Shown: positions 36,124 to 49,575, counted from the first letter of the stretch. The stretch is 64,000 bases of DNA from Umbilicaria muhlenbergii (GCA_000611775.1 KK106983.1:4501773-4565772); one strand, 5' to 3'. Translations and numbers: made by a program. The notes: generated by a model not told the origin, from the letters alone.

Positions 36124-36345
36124 AGAGACTCATGTGCTCAGTGTGCTCATCATGCTCATCCTGATGAGCAAGGTGAGCAACATGATGTAACACTTCATGC
36201 TCAACATGCTCAACAGGTGAGCAAGATGAGCAACATGATGTAACATTTCATGCTCAGCATGCTTGATGAGTGAGCAAGGTGAGCAGTATCATGTGTATAT
36301 GCACACTGCATACTTAATTAGTATTATAGTGTGAAAGCTGTAACA
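36124..36345 (-). repeat. 3' LTR (left) of the minus-strand gypsy element
   Basis: 222 bp, ends CTGTAACA on the plus strand. It contains an internal imperfect duplication of about 52 bp built from GAGCA/TGCTC motifs. It aligns end to end with 61,485-61,706 without indels. Confidence 0.9.
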
Positions 36346-36399
36346 CTAGCTCCTCCCTCAAGGTTTTCATCCTTAAAAACTTAAACATCTTCATGCCTT

Positions 36400-39300
36400 C
36401 TTTCTGAGTGCAAAAGAAATTAAACTTCTTTTAATGTCATCATAATTTTTTACACAGGCTTGACCTCACTCCTTTCATCATGTGATTATGTAGGTGATGC
36501 ATTGATGATATGAAAGATTATCATGTGAATGATGATTCTGAAAAGTGTGTCATCTGCATACAGACTGAAAAGTCTTGTGATCTTTCTTTCAGCAGTGTCA
36601 ACTGAGAAAAGGTGAAAGCTAAATTAACTTCTCTGAAGGAAAAGACTTCTGCTGCTGAGGAAATAATTGCTGAGGTGTTAATTAAGTTAGTTCATCTTCA
36701 CAAACAGAAAAGACTGTTGCAACACTGATGAAAAGACTTCATATCCCGTGAGTTTGTGAACATCAAAGAGTTGAAGGTGAAGAAGAGTAAACAAGCAGAG
36801 ATTTCAGCTTCAACTGTTACTTTTGAACTTTTTAATTTCTCAGTGTTGAATGACCTCTGAGGTTCAGATTCTGTTGTCAGAACTGATGTAATTTTATTAC
36901 ATAATGAGTGAAGTTCTCTTTCAGTTCTCATGTGTTTCCTGTTGTGTCATACTCTTTTCACTTGATTAAATAATGAAGCTCATCATCAACTTCCTGTTGA
37001 TTTAAAATTTCTTTTATCTTGAACTCAGCATCTTGACTTTCTGAGTTAATCTCTGATGAATTCATCTGTAACAGTGTTTTCAGATCTGCTGATTTGAGTA
37101 GAGATATATGAAATACAGAGTGTATTCACATAGATGATGAAAGTTCAAGTTCATAGTTGACACTTTCTTTCTTCTTCATAATTTAAAAAGGTCTCAGCTT
37201 CTTGTGATTTAATTTGTTGCTTAATCATGTTGTCTTGATGTTGTGACACAGAAGATATACTTTACCTTTTTTTTCAAGAGTAAATCTCTTATCTTTTTTC
37301 TTATTATGATATACTGTTGATCTTTCTGAGGCAAATTTTATATCTCACTGTAATTCTTTATGAAGGTTTTTTAAGTGATTCACTCATACTTTCACTTTCT
37401 GTGTTATGATTATCAGCCCCCTTGCTTCATTTGTAAGTGAGTTAAACTTGTAATTAATGTAAAATGATGATATCTTTATGGATTTTATTATTACTGTGTT
37501 GTAAGTTAACTGAGCTATCAGTAAGAGTTCTACTCAATTGATTTGTTAATAATTAACATAGCAATGCAAGTATTATTTTAACATTTAATTTAAGCATTCT
37601 GTCTGTTTATCTGTCTGAGGATGATATGCTGTGAATAACTTATGATGAATCCTCAATTGATTCATTAGTGATTTTCAGAACTTGAAGATGAAGAGTTTAT
37701 CTTTATCTGAGATTATTTCTTTCAGTAGATCATGGTTAACTGTTATAATTTTTAAGAACATGTATGTCAGTTCTTCTGCTGATGATGACTCTTTATAAGA
37801 TAAGAAGTATCTGTACTTCATGAGTTAATCTGTTATGACAAGTATTACATCATATAATACTTTCATCAGGGGTTCCTTTGACTTTGATAACTTTATCATG
37901 AAGTTTAATGTGATGCTCAATCATGATTGTGCTGATGTTGATGATGATTTTAATAATTCATATGATCTGTGTCATTCTGCTTTGTTTTTTCAGCAGGTGT
38001 CACATTTTTAAATGATTTTTTCAACTTTCTTCCTTATTCATGAGAAGTAGTATATTCATATGAGTCATTTCAATATCTTTTTAACTCTTTAATGTTCATT
38101 CATCTTGCTGAAATGACATTCTTCTATCAGTGTTTCTCATAAACTGATTGATACATAAATTAAACCTTAGAAAAGTAAGAGACCTTCTTGCTTTTTGAAG
38201 CTTTTATGATCATTAATATTCTGAAGAACTTGCTGCGTTAACTTATTATTCTTCAACACTTTTCAAATTCAGTTTTTGAAAACATTATCCTCAACTTTTA
38301 TCATGAAGTTGACTTCTTAATTATAAGTTATATTATCATGCTCATCCTCCTGAAGGATAACTTGATTCATGATTAACTTTTCTTTCAAGTAATCAGCTCA
38401 TTTACTGAGAGTGTTTGCTTTAACATTCTCTGATCCTTTCTGATAATGAATCTTAAAGTTATATTGTGATAACTCTTCTGATCAATGAATCTGTCTTCAA
38501 TTTAAGACTTTCATTATCATAAAGTATAACAGATTCTTGTGATTTGAATACACTTAAACCTCATGCTTTAATCCTTTGAGATATACATGTCATTGTTTGA
38601 ATGCATCAACAATAGTTAATAACTTCTTATCATGTATCTCATAACCTTGTTCAGCATCTAAAAGCTTTCATGAGTAATAAGTTACTGATTACAGACGTCT
38701 CTTATCATTTGATTAATTAATGCATACTTTTATGACTTCATCTGACATGTTCATCTTGAGTGTAATAGGTTTCTCAGGGTTGAAACTCATGAGAATTAAT
38801 TATGATGTGAAGTGCTTCTTCAGCTCTTTGAAGAATTCTTGTGCTTCAGTAGATTAAATAAACTTTCAGTCTTTCTTTGTCAACTTCATTAAAGGTGCTG
38901 CAATTTTAAAATACTTCTCAATAAACTTTTTATAGAAGTTTGTAAAGCTTAGAAAGGATTGTACTTCCTTGATGCTTATTAATACTGATCATTCAACTAT
39001 GAACTTGATTTTTTCTGAGTTCATGCATAAACCTTCTGAGGTGATGATAAATTCAAGGAACTGAACTTCTTTGACATGAAAAAGACTTTTCTCAAGCTTA
39101 ATGTGTAAATCAGCATTCTTTAACACTTGTAGAACCTTCTGAACATGTTTGACATGTTGTTCTCTCATCTTTGAATATATTAATATGTTATTAAGGTAGA
39201 TGACTATGAACTGATTTAAGTATTATCATAAAATGTTATTGATGAAGGCCTGAAAAGTCACAGGGGTGTTGATTAATCTGAACAGCATTATTAAATATTT

Positions 39301-40424
39301 ATACAGCTCTGAATGCATTTGAAATGCTGTTTTTCATTCATCATCTTTTTTTATCTGTATCTGATTGAATGCCTCTGAGATGTTGAACTTTGTGAATTAT
39401 TATATTCTCTGAAATCTGTCCTGCAGTTCTGACATGAGTGGCAGTGAGTAACTATTTTTTATCATTATATTGTTCAGTGCTCTGTAGTTGACACACAACC
39501 TCAATGATTCATCAGATTTTGAGACAAACAATATTAAATATTCAGCTGAAGACTGAGATTTATGAATGAATTCTTTTCATAAGTTCTCCTTTAAGTATTC
39601 TCATAATGTGTTTAACTTTTGAGGTGACAATGAGTATATAAATTGCTTTATCAGTTTGCAACCTTTCATGATCTTGATTTCATGATTTTATTTTTAATGT
39701 TTCAGCAAGACGTCCTGTTCCTTAACTGCTGTAAATAATTCTTCAAAGTCTTTATATTCTTTGAGGATAAATAGCTTGATAATAAAGTCTCAGTTATTGT
39801 TGACTCATTTAGTTCACAGTATTTTTACATTAAAATTCTTTAATTCCTCATGTGTTTCTTCTGCTGTTATAATGAAGACTTTCACTCCTTCAGGTGAGTT
39901 CAAAACTGAATATAACTTCATTGAAGTACTTCCTTTCATGAAGTATATTTTATTCTCAGCTCAATCAATCATAGAATTTGCTAACTGAAGTTAAAGTATG
40001 CTTAAGACTATATTGCTTCTCAGCTGCTTCATGATGTTGAAACTGATCTTCTCTCAGTGTTGATTAATCTGAACAGGTATCAGAACTGTTTCTTTATTTA
40101 CATGATTATTATTGTGTTTCATGAGGGTTTCATTAAACTCTTAAAGTAAATAAGAATTTCACTTCTCTTAAATTTCTATCCTGTTCATTTCTGTGAACTG
40201 TGAATTCAAGAAATTCTCTGTACAGTCACTGTTGATTAATAATCTGACTGAGTGACTCTTTACTTTAACTTAAACATGAAAATTGCTCACATTTTCTGTG
40301 ACAGTGATTTCTTTAACAACTGCTTCTTTTGAAGATTTTAAATTAAATATCTTTGAGAACCTCTGACTTGAAGGGCTCTTTAGTTTTTTAAATTAAATGA
40401 AAGAAATCTCAGATTCTCTTTTAC
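36400..40424 (-). pseudogene. Decayed gypsy pol (protease/RT/RNase H/integrase region)
   Basis: Reverse-complement translation near 39,450-39,560 gives a recognisable Ty3/gypsy RT segment (ILFVSKSDESLRLCVNYRAL). Near 39,172-39,216 it gives IYLNNILIYSK, where functional enzymes have YLDDILIYSK. The catalytic Asp pair reads Asn-Asn, the result of G-to-A changes. Many TGA stops interrupt the frame throughout. It is inactive. The integrase half (toward 36,400) is inferred from position only. Confidence 0.8.
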
Positions 40425-40432
40425 ATACTGTA
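40425..40432. repeat. Left target-site duplication of the 19.3-kb element (ATACTGTA)
   Basis: ATACTGTA here matches GTACTGTA at 59,705-59,712 with one A/G difference, itself a transition. The exact edge is uncertain by one or two bases. Confidence 0.6.
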
Positions 40433-40640
40433 AAAGCCTCTATGATAATTGCATAATTATTATACAACAGTTACATTACAGTTATATAATTATTATACAG
40501 TTATGCAACAGCTGCATAACTGTTGCATATAAGTTATGCAATCATAAAAGTTTATGCAATGATTACATAATCATCACAAATACATGCACACGGGGCATAA
40601 CTGGTTTTAGTGACAGGGCATACATGTACATTATGTTCAG
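40433..40640. repeat. Left terminal/subterminal repeat region of the 19.3-kb element
   Basis: Contains repeated TGCATAA, TTGCATA, GTTATGCAA words in both orientations, for example a hairpin-like GCAACAGCTGCATAACTGTTGC at about 40,506. Such arrays are typical transposase-binding subterminal repeats (inference). Confidence 0.6.
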
Positions 40641-41043
40641 TGACAGAGTATAACTGATTCACAGTTGCAGATTTAAATGAGTGATTGATTCAAGCAGCTA
40701 AAGCAACTGTAATGTTGTAATGAAGACTGAAGATATATAGCAGAGATGTGACAAGAATTAAGTAAATAACACTTCATTTCTTCTCATTTAATAGCTCAAG
40801 ATCCTCAAGCTCATCTGATGATTAACAGCTTGAGATAAAGAATGCAGTGATTTTTTTTATTGAACTTTTCTCCTCTTCTTCATCCTCTTCTCTTGCTTCA
40901 CCTCACTGCTCTGCTTTCTCCTCTGCTTCACCTCACAGCTTCACCTCTGACTTCACTCTCAACCTCACCCTCACCTCAGTGTCATCATCATCATTTAGTC
41001 TCAGCTGAACTTTTATGAATTGTTGTCACTTTTGACTGAATTG

Positions 41044-41406
41044 TCACCTTTGATGTGAGGATGATGATTGCTGATCATACTGAGCCTGATCATTGTTGAG
41101 GATGTCATTTATGTTAACAAAGCCTTCATCAGTGTCCTTTATGTTAATGAAGCCTTCACTGATATCTTTTATGTTAATGAAGTCTTTATTGATGTCCTCT
41201 TCTTCAAGATCATCCTCTGTGTCTTTCTGCATATTCTCATGATCATAATCTTTCATGATTCTCTTCTGCTTCATCAGCCTATCATGTCTTGTGTCAAAAA
41301 ACACAGCATCAAGACTTGCATCTGAATCATCATTCAAATCAACAGAAATGTTTCTTCTCAGACTCTGTTCAAGCATCTTCTCTGAAAAGTCATTAATCAT
41401 GATCAA
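41044..41406 (-). CDS. Acidic repeat ORF inside the 19.3-kb element, unrecognised
   Basis: A 120-aa open frame starting MIMINDFSEKMLEQSLRRNI with three copies of an ~11-residue repeat (FINIKDISEG / FINIKDTDEG / FVNINDILNN). It is Asp/Glu-rich. It is one of the few long frames without TGA stops in the decayed region. It may be a remnant of a longer minus-strand gene; function unknown. Confidence 0.35.
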   Translation of the reverse strand: MIMINDFSEKMLEQSLRRNISVDLNDDSDASLDAVFFDTRHDRLMKQKRIMKDYDHENMQKDTEDDLEEEDINKDFINIKDISEGFINIKDTDEGFVNINDILNNDQAQYDQQSSSSHQR

Positions 41407-42089
41407 GTTCTTGAACTCTCCCTTTTTTCAGAAGGTGTTAAACATATTCAGCAGATGTTGTTGAGTGTATTTTAAGATGATCATGTCTCAGAGCTCCTGC
41501 TTGAGCAGTTGAGTCATCTGAGAGTGAACAATTAACTGTATAAACACATAATGTAGAAAGAGTAACCTGTTAAATGATGCATCCTTAAAGTTCATCACCT
41601 CATTGATGAACTTGAAGATAAAATTAAGTCAATGATTTTAATAATCAGCATTGACCTTATCCTTGAGCTGTTTGAAAGCTTGAATGTCTTCAAGGTTGTT
41701 GATGATGATGTAATGTTTAATTCACGCCAGAGATGCTTTGAAGATATGATTTTTTCAAGTCTTATATGCACTTTGCACCCTCTTTTCCCCTTCTTTGAAC
41801 ACAGGATGATTCTTTCACATATCAGGAAATGTCATCATCACTGACTGCTTCACATTAAGATTAAAAAGTGTGACACAGAATCATCATTAAGCTGTGATGA
41901 AGAGTTCTTCATACATCTGAGAATATAACTTCAGCACTTCTTTAACATCATTGATGCTCTGATCTGCAAATGTATCATTTATTATTATTGAGTCACTTTA
42001 ACTTCTGCTCAACATGCTGTCTCTGTCTTCAGATCATGGCGTGAAACTGATGTTTAACAGTTTATTGAATAAAGCTTGTCAGAAGTTTA

Positions 42090-42512
42090 ATGAGGTTGAG
42101 AAATGAAGCTGTTGACTCAATGAGAGTCAGAGTTGTTGACTTGATGAGGATCAGAGTTGTTGACTTGACAAGAGATGAGGTTGCTGACTTGATGAGGAAT
42201 GAGGTTGCTGACTCACAGACTGAGTTTACTGACTTGTTAAGGAACAGAGTTGCTGACTTGAAGGCTGAGCTTGCTGACTTAAAGGCTGAGCTTGCTGACT
42301 TGTTAAGAGATGAGGTTGTTGACTTGAAAACTGAGTTTAAGATTGTGACCTGCAGCTTAATGAAGCCTTCACTGATTTTTAAGCTTGTTGAATATTTAAT
42401 GATGCTGAAGGCTGAGACCTGTCATCTAGTGAAGCCTTCACTGAGGCATGATTTGTTGATCTTCAACTTAAAGGTTGCATACTCAGTCCTGATTGAGACA
42501 AAGTGTCATTAA
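42090..42512 (+). CDS. Coiled-coil repeat ORF inside the 19.3-kb element
   Basis: 140-aa open frame whose first half repeats an 8-residue (24-nt) unit of the form ADLKAELA / VDLMRIRV about nine times, giving a heptad-like amphipathic helix. The DNA repeat (TTGCTGACTTGATGAGGAATGAG-like) is partly homogeneous. I cannot assign a family; it may be the remnant of a structural or DNA-binding accessory protein of the element. Confidence 0.35.
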   Translation: MRLRNEAVDSMRVRVVDLMRIRVVDLTRDEVADLMRNEVADSQTEFTDLLRNRVADLKAELADLKAELADLLRDEVVDLKTEFKIVTCSLMKPSLIFKLVEYLMMLKAETCHLVKPSLRHDLLIFNLKVAYSVLIETKCH

Positions 42513-42649
42513 TATCATCTCATACTCTCTTTCTTGACTGAGCATCAGCAGTGGCTCTTAGGCTGCAGAGTTGAGATGCTGATAAGTGTTGTAAACTCTG
42601 TGATGATGAGGTAGGTGCATTATGTTCAGTTATAATCATAAATGATATG

Positions 42650-42745
42650 ATGTTTGTCCTCTGAATGATGTTTGTCCTCTGAATGATGTTTGTCCTCTGA
42701 ATGATGTTTGTCCTCTGAATGATGTTTGTCCTCTGAATGATGTTA
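42650..42745. repeat. 18-bp tandem repeat, GAATGATGTTTGTCCTCT
   Basis: About five near-identical 18-bp units in tandem. On the minus strand they read RTNIIQ repeated. Homogeneity within otherwise heavily mutated DNA suggests recent slippage amplification. Confidence 0.9.
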
Positions 42746-43143
42746 GGCCTTTTCATTTATTAAAGATACAAGCAAACATACTTTCTTCAAAGATGAACTG
42801 ATTATCATGTCCTCATCACTCTCATCATTTAAGACATGATTAATACAGCATCAATGATCTTGCTCAGATCAAGAATTTAATAACTCATCCCTTGATGTGT
42901 CTGCTGTTGAGGGTGTGACATTTTAATTAAAGATTTGACAGCATGACCTTCTTGATTGAGAGATTATATTAACTTACAGTGCTGAGTATCTACATCATAC
43001 TGTGCAGAGAGGTTAACTAGTGAGTGATTGCTTCAGCTGTCAAGAGGCTTTATTTTAAAGCTTCATTATTAATGCTTAATCAGATCTGAATTTGATGACA
43101 TCATTAAATAAATCAACATCTGAGGCCTTTATAGGTCAAGAGG

Positions 43144-43642
43144 TCACACAACATCAATTACTTTCAGATTAAATTTATCATCTTCATTGTTGTCTTCATT
43201 ATTATCTTTCATAGCCTTCTTCTCAAGATTCTTTCTTATGTTATTTTTATTTTTATTATTCTGCTTCTGATCCTCCTTCTGATCCTCAATGTTGACACTT
43301 TTGTTAGTGCTGAATATGCTGAGCTTCAAATCTATTGTCAACTGAGCCTCATTAACAGAAGTAATTGAGGCGGCTGATGAAGCAGCTGACAGTGCAGAGG
43401 AGATGAACTGTGAAGAAGATGAGAAGATTAATAATGCACACATGCTCAAGTTGATTAAGGTACTTACACAAGCTTGAGACAGTGATGTTTAATGCTCTGT
43501 AAGCATATATAACTGCCTTCTGCTTAATCTTCTTCTTCATCTTCTGCGCGCCTGATGTGATTGACTGAACAACATTTGCTTGCTGAGGCAATACTATTGT
43601 GCAAAAGAATGATGAATGAATGACATCACTGAAGTTGAACAT
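43144..43642 (-). other. Minus-strand open frames with Lys/Asn/Asp-rich content, unrecognised
   Basis: Two overlapping minus-strand frames (101 and 96 aa). One has a charged stretch (KEDQKQNNKNKNNIRKNLEK). They probably belong to a decayed gene of the 19.3-kb element. No family is recognised and no intact start or splice pattern is visible. Confidence 0.3.
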
Positions 43643-44439
43643 CAGGGCCTGTTTGTAGCTAGTTAAGCAATGTTCATTGATGTGAACAATTCAGAGGTTA
43701 TTGATCATTGTGATTCAGTCATAATTTGAGAGATCTGTTGTCATTAATATTTTAACATAAGTAAAGAGCTCACATTTGCTGTCTCAACTCACATTTACAC
43801 ATCAATGTTAATTATTTTATTTCTTTGTTTAAAAACCTGTCATTAACTCTTGTTCTGACTTGATGAAGTCTTCTCTGAAGCTTTTGATGCCTGCATTTAA
43901 ATGTTGAGTCAAGTCATTCACTGCTCAATATTCACTGTGTAAGTCAACAATCAACGCCCTCATCAACTCTTTCATTAATCAACTCATTAATATCTTCATT
44001 TTATTTCAATTCAACCACTTACCTTGTGTTGATTGTATCATCAACGTGTTGATTGCTACAGCTCATCAAGTGCATCTTAAATTTAACTTCAAATCATACC
44101 TTCAAGATCTGAAGTCAAATCAGAAGTTCAGTTTAACCTTGAAATCTGAACTGAAGGTGAATCTGATCTCAGGTATGAAGTCAAATTCATAAGCTTTCAA
44201 CATCAAACCTCTGATTAAACCTCACTTCAGAGATTAAAGTCTTCATCTTCTTTCATGACAGTCTTCTTCTTCATGACATCATCTCAGCCTCATTCATCTT
44301 CTTCTCATCTGCATTCACCCCCTTCACCTTGACCCCCTCTGTGACAGCTCAGTATAATCACATGTTGAGATGCACCTCAGTGAAGCCTTCATTAAAGCTT
44401 CATTAGCTAACTTATCTATAATCATCAACATGACTCATA

Positions 44440-47400
44440 ATACTCACAACATATGAATGAACTGAGGACGCTTAATGAAGTTTCTTGATATAAAGTCAAA
44501 AGAAGAGCTACAAGCATGAGCAGAGAGTAAATTGTTCAAGTCAGCTTTCATGAAACTTGACAAAGAGGTCATCACAAAGGAGTGAGAAGAAGTCAAGAAA
44601 AAAGATGTTCCTCAACTTAAAATGTTCTCTCTAAACACTGTTCAGAAGCAGTTGATTACTGATGAAAAGACTGAGCTTGTCAAATACTCTGCAAGACATA
44701 TTGATAAGTCAGATTAAGTTATCATTAATCACTATGCATACTTCCTCTACTGTGTTAAACAAGATAATACCACCTCTTGTGATGAGATATTTTATGAGCA
44801 ATGTTTAGCAGACTCTGAGCTTGATGATCAGATTTAACTGTTATTAAAATGATTCTCCTATGACCTGTCAGACTTCAGGAAGGTGACATTCAATGAAGCA
44901 TAAATTTTAAATGAGACCCTGAGAAAGAAGAAAGCCTGAACAATTGCAGCAGTGACTGAGGAAGAATCTGATGTGAAGAAACTTATTAATGATGAGAGAA
45001 AAATCATATTCAAGAGTGAACCTCAGGTCAAGAGTCAATCAGTATAATCTCACTTCAAGACAGAAGATGATGAGTGAGGTAACTTTAAACTTGCTTAAAT
45101 CACATGTTAATTTATCACAGAAGAAGCATTAACTGCAGAAAAATAAATTACTGATCAAGAGGTTGAGATAATTAATGAGATTGAGATCATTATATCAAAC
45201 ACAGGTACTGCCATTGATAATGCTGAATATATAAAATTAAAATGCATCAGTCCTACACTTAAGATAACAGATCATTGATGACAACATATGATGTTGCATA
45301 TTACAGTTGACATTATCAGCACCTGACATGATCTTGTCACTGAACTTCAACACATATATGTAAATAATCATCTTAATGATGCACAATTCATCACCTGAGA
45401 GAATGAAGTACAGAAGATGATGAAAAAGAATAACATCTCATACAGTGACTTTGATGAGACAGCTGCTGTGAAGTTTAATGAACAGCAAAGTTGACTTAAC
45501 AATAAATGTTATCAGTGAGAGAATGTTGTTGAGGCCTGTGTTAATCTTAACATTGTCAACCTCAGCTGATCATGACTAAAGGGTATGCCCTTTGCCTGCT
45601 GACTTCAAATATGATAAGTCATGATCATTCATGCAATCATTATCTTTCAGCTCAGTCTGCTTCATGAGTGTGTCATTGCTGATTATGTCAGACTTGATAA
45701 AACATGAACTATGATTGAGTATATCATGTCTGTAAGTTAAGCTCTCACCCTCAACTGGCCCCCTTGATGAAGGCTTCACTGAAGCGCTCAAGACTAATTA
45801 TATTATAATGAGTCAATGCATGATTCAAGGTTAGCTCTGATGACTGAGAGGTCATGAAGCCTACAATCATCATCATATCACTCAACCTCATTGATCAGTG
45901 AATTAAGGAGATTGCCTGAGTTACCTCAGGTCTTAAGGTCTGAAAATATTAAGAAGATGTCAAGTCACAGTTAAAAGATTTACTCAACATCATTTTTTAA
46001 ACACTGATCAAGAATCATCACCTGTTTAGTGATAATGACAGCAATGAGAAGAATGTAATCATCATGACATATCAGACCTGAGCAGCAAGACATGAGGTTC
46101 AAGATCAGCAGAGTTGACATCTTCAAAACAGTTACTTCAAGACTGCAATTAAGAGCAAAATGCAGAAATATGACTTGAACTGATCACATGATCTGCATGA
46201 TCAATTTGACATCATCATTCTGAATGAAGCACACATCATTAAAAATGATAAGACTCAACTTAATACTTTATTGTCCTGATTAAAGTCATTTTACATGGCA
46301 TTAACTGCATCTATGATTATGACTGAAGCTCAAGATTTCAGTGATTATCATAAGCTACTGAAACTCATTAATGCTGAGTCTTTATGATCATCAGTCAAAC
46401 TTATTGAGTATGAACTTGACTTTAACATTAATCTTGACATCTTCAACCTTTATGATCTGTCAGCTGAACATGCTGCAACAGTTTTACAATTGACTATGCA
46501 TGCAGCAAAGCAATGAATTTATTCACCTCATATATCAACATCAATTGCTGAAGCTCATCTGCAAAAGTTGTGAACTGAGTGCATACTTCAGCACACTCAT
46601 GCTTTCAAAATCCTGTTCAATAACTTAAAGATCATCAGAGAGAACCTTTCATGCATTAATGTTAAGATTATTAAAACTTGATACATCATTTCTGAACAAA
46701 AATTATATCAAGAACAAGCAGATTAACTTTATCACAAGCTGATCTACTCTGATCAAAAGACTCATCAATCAAAGTGAAGCTTTCTCACACTGTGCAAGAT
46801 ATTCTTATGTTGTATTTAAGTTTACTTCTTGCACATTGAGCACATGATTAGAGCCTCAATAATGTGATGATGAGTGATTGACCTCATCTTTATTTGATGG
46901 TGGCTGAAAGAAATTTTCAAGAAGGTATCAGACTTTGAGCTTTTTTCACAGAATGACTGACTTAAGCTTCTCACTGCATTGTGTCATGATTTTTTTAAGC
47001 TTCAGATCATGTTGATCCTCCTGACTGACATTGTTGTTCATGATCAATAGAAAATAATTGTATGATGCATGTATCCTGTCACTCAATTACTACTGTATGA
47101 TGCATTGCAGCTTGCTGAAGTCAGCTGTATTATCTTTTACACTGAGATGTCATCAGATGAGTGATTCAAGGTGATCTCAACCTTCAATGACAGTGACAAA
47201 ATTGACATGATTTTCATTAAATCTTACATGATCAGCTCCTGTGAGCTTAATTTATAAAAGTAATGTTGAAATGTTGTTAACTTCAACACCTCATTGAGTG
47301 ATTCAATGACCATGCAAGCTGTCAGTCATGCACGCTGAATGAGGAACTCAAGCAAGGTCATCAACATTTTTGATATTCATAATAAGAATACATTCAATGA

Positions 47401-47767
47401 TCATCTTGTTGAGAACAATATTCATAAGTCTCTTCTCACTGTGATGACTGAACTGAACAAACAGTTGTTCAATGATCATGATGAAGGATGAGATATGAAG
47501 GCTTATGATGATGATCTTAATCTTGAAGACTTTCTCATATACAATGAGGAATTATATCAGGAGAATGCACCTGAGATACAAGAAAAGCTGAATCTCAAGC
47601 ATATGAAAACTGAGGACATCCTTCAGTGAATCATTAAGTTCATCAAGAATGAGCATGTTGTCATGAGTTCTGATTCTGAGTCTGAGGTGACAGGAGAGAG
47701 TTCTGATTCTGAGTCTGAGGTGACAGGAGAGAGGACTGAGAATGATAATGATTCTTCTGAAATTTAA
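44440..47767 (+). pseudogene. Decayed SNF2-family helicase/ATPase of the 19.3-kb element
   Basis: Plus-strand reading gives successive SNF2 segments broken by TGA stops. These are KPTIIIISLNLIDQW (about 45,860), VIIMTYQTWAARHE (about 46,048), FDIIILNEAHIIKN (about 46,207) with NEAH where the family has DEAH, ALTAS (motif III, about 46,300), and a C-terminal helicase lobe: KIIVWCMYPVTQLLLYDALQ (about 47,055), EMSSDE (about 47,140), SSCELNL and the motif VI region QAVSHAR (about 47,315). The helicase motif I (GKT) is not recognisable. A functional SNF2 ATPase remodels or translocates on DNA; this copy is dead. It lies upstream of the transposase-like gene in the same orientation. Confidence 0.75.
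47668..47734. repeat. 33-bp tandem duplication in the SNF2 relic
   Basis: Two copies of a 33-bp unit containing TCTGATTCTGAGTCTGAGG and TGACAGGAGAGAG near the 3' end of the SNF2 frame. They encode a Ser/Glu-rich acidic stretch (SDSESEVTGES). Confidence 0.85.
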
Positions 47768-48699
47768 TGAAGACTTCATCAGAGCAGCTCTCAATGATAT
47801 GTAAGCTTCTTGATGTTATTGAGGCTTGATACTAACTAGTCAGTGATTAAAGGCATTACATGCTCATCACATGTACAGTAGTGCCTGATTTCTCCTCAGT
47901 GATTTCATGTTTCTCTCAGCAGTTTCATATTCCTCTCTGTGATTTCCTCTTTATGAGTTTCATAACAGTTTTCATGGTTTCTTCTGTGGTTGATGATTGA
48001 CAGTTGGCGGTTGATGGTTCTCAGTGATTGTCATGATTAGTGATATATGTAATGTGTTGCTTATGAGTGATTAGTATAGTCTTAATGAGGGGCTTGTTGA
48101 TCAGGGAGCTGAAGGGGGGAAGAGTCTGAAAAGTGTTTGAGATTAATTAATCAAGAGGATCATCATGCATCACTTAATGTTCAAGTCATAAGACTTCTAT
48201 GATGATGAATCAGCCTGTTACATGTAGTCATCAAATATTCAGTTCTTACATGTACACAAACTTTCTGATTTGAGCTTCTTGAGCACATTCATTTCAGGTT
48301 CAAAAACTCAAAGCTGCTCATTAAAAACTAAACAATATATTTTAGAAACTAGTTTAGAAAATTAAACAAATCAATGTGACTCATTGATAATGTGAAATGT
48401 AACAGTGCTGAGTTCAAGTCTCAGATGAGTTCTGCCTTCATACATGTATCTTTTGAACAAATGAAAGATGCATGATGAGTGCTTAACTTATCATGTTGAG
48501 CGCCTGCTACAATCAGAAATCATTAAAATTTTGCATACTTTTTTTGATGAGTCACTCACTTGTCATTTTCTTGATTTTTATTTATTCTGCTGTCCTATAG
48601 CACCTACCTCACTTCATCACACATCATGACTTCAAGAAATGTTAATCATCTTGAGTGAGTGACCTGAATGCTGGCAGGAGCATATGATCATAAAGACTC

Positions 48700-48840
48700 A
48701 CATGAACTCAACTCACATGAACTCAACTCACATGAACTCAACTCACATGAACTCAACTCATATGAACTCAACTCACATGAGCTCAACAACTCACATGAGC
48801 TTAATGACTCACATGAGCTCAATGATTCACATGAGCCTGA
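48700..48840. repeat. 15-bp tandem repeat, TCACATGAACTCAAC
   Basis: About six 15-bp units encoding SHELN, grading into SHELND variants. They lie in the open frame 48,668-48,994 at the presumed N-terminus of the transposase-like gene. Confidence 0.9.
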
Positions 48841-48912
48841 TGATCATGAGCCTGATGATCATGAGCCTGATGATCATGAGCCTGATGATCATGAGCCTGA
48901 TGATCATGAGCC
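48834..48912. repeat. 15-bp tandem repeat, GAGCCTGATGATCAT
   Basis: About five exact 15-bp units encoding EPDDH, directly after the SHELN repeat. Exactness contrasts with the mutated surroundings. Confidence 0.9.
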
Positions 48913-49575
48913 TGAACGCATGAATGGTGGTATTAGTCAATTCAATAATGACAGTCAAGATGAGCAAGGGAGCAACAGGAGCAATGAGGTCTGAAGAAAT
49001 TTTTATAATATTGTATGTTTCATCTTCAAAGCAACATCTACTGATGCATACAGGATGATCAGGAATATTTATATTTTAAAACAAAATCTGCATCTTTGAT
49101 AAATTATGAGTTAAATCTCATTAATATTGAAAACTCTGATGATTTTAAAAACTTCACTCTTGATGACTCTGATGATCTTGATGACTCTGATAGATGATCA
49201 GCAGCCTTCAAAACTTCATCATTTGAGATCATTAAGATTGTTACCTTTAAATATACTCTGCCTTCAGAAGTTCTTGCCCTCAGTTTATGATGTGAGAAGT
49301 CTGAGATATTCAGAATGAATTATACACATCTTCAAGAAGTCCTTCATATGTCACTTGATCTGATGAAAACTTCACTGAAGTGAGTTAATCCTGAGGAGCC
49401 TGATGCAAATTCTTTTATGTTAAACACTGACATTCTGCACCTTCCTGCCAAACTTGATATCATAAAATGTCAGGTTCAATGACATCTATTAATGCTGTGA
49501 TTAATGCAGAAGTCATTGACAGTCCTCATTAAGAAGTAATCCTCTTTATCAGCTGAAGTAAAGGACAAGAGGGGG

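Noticed and set aside
42650-42745. CRISPR-like array
   Set aside because: The 18-bp units are contiguous, with no unique spacers, in a eukaryotic genome; the same holds for the 15-bp repeats at 48,700-48,912.
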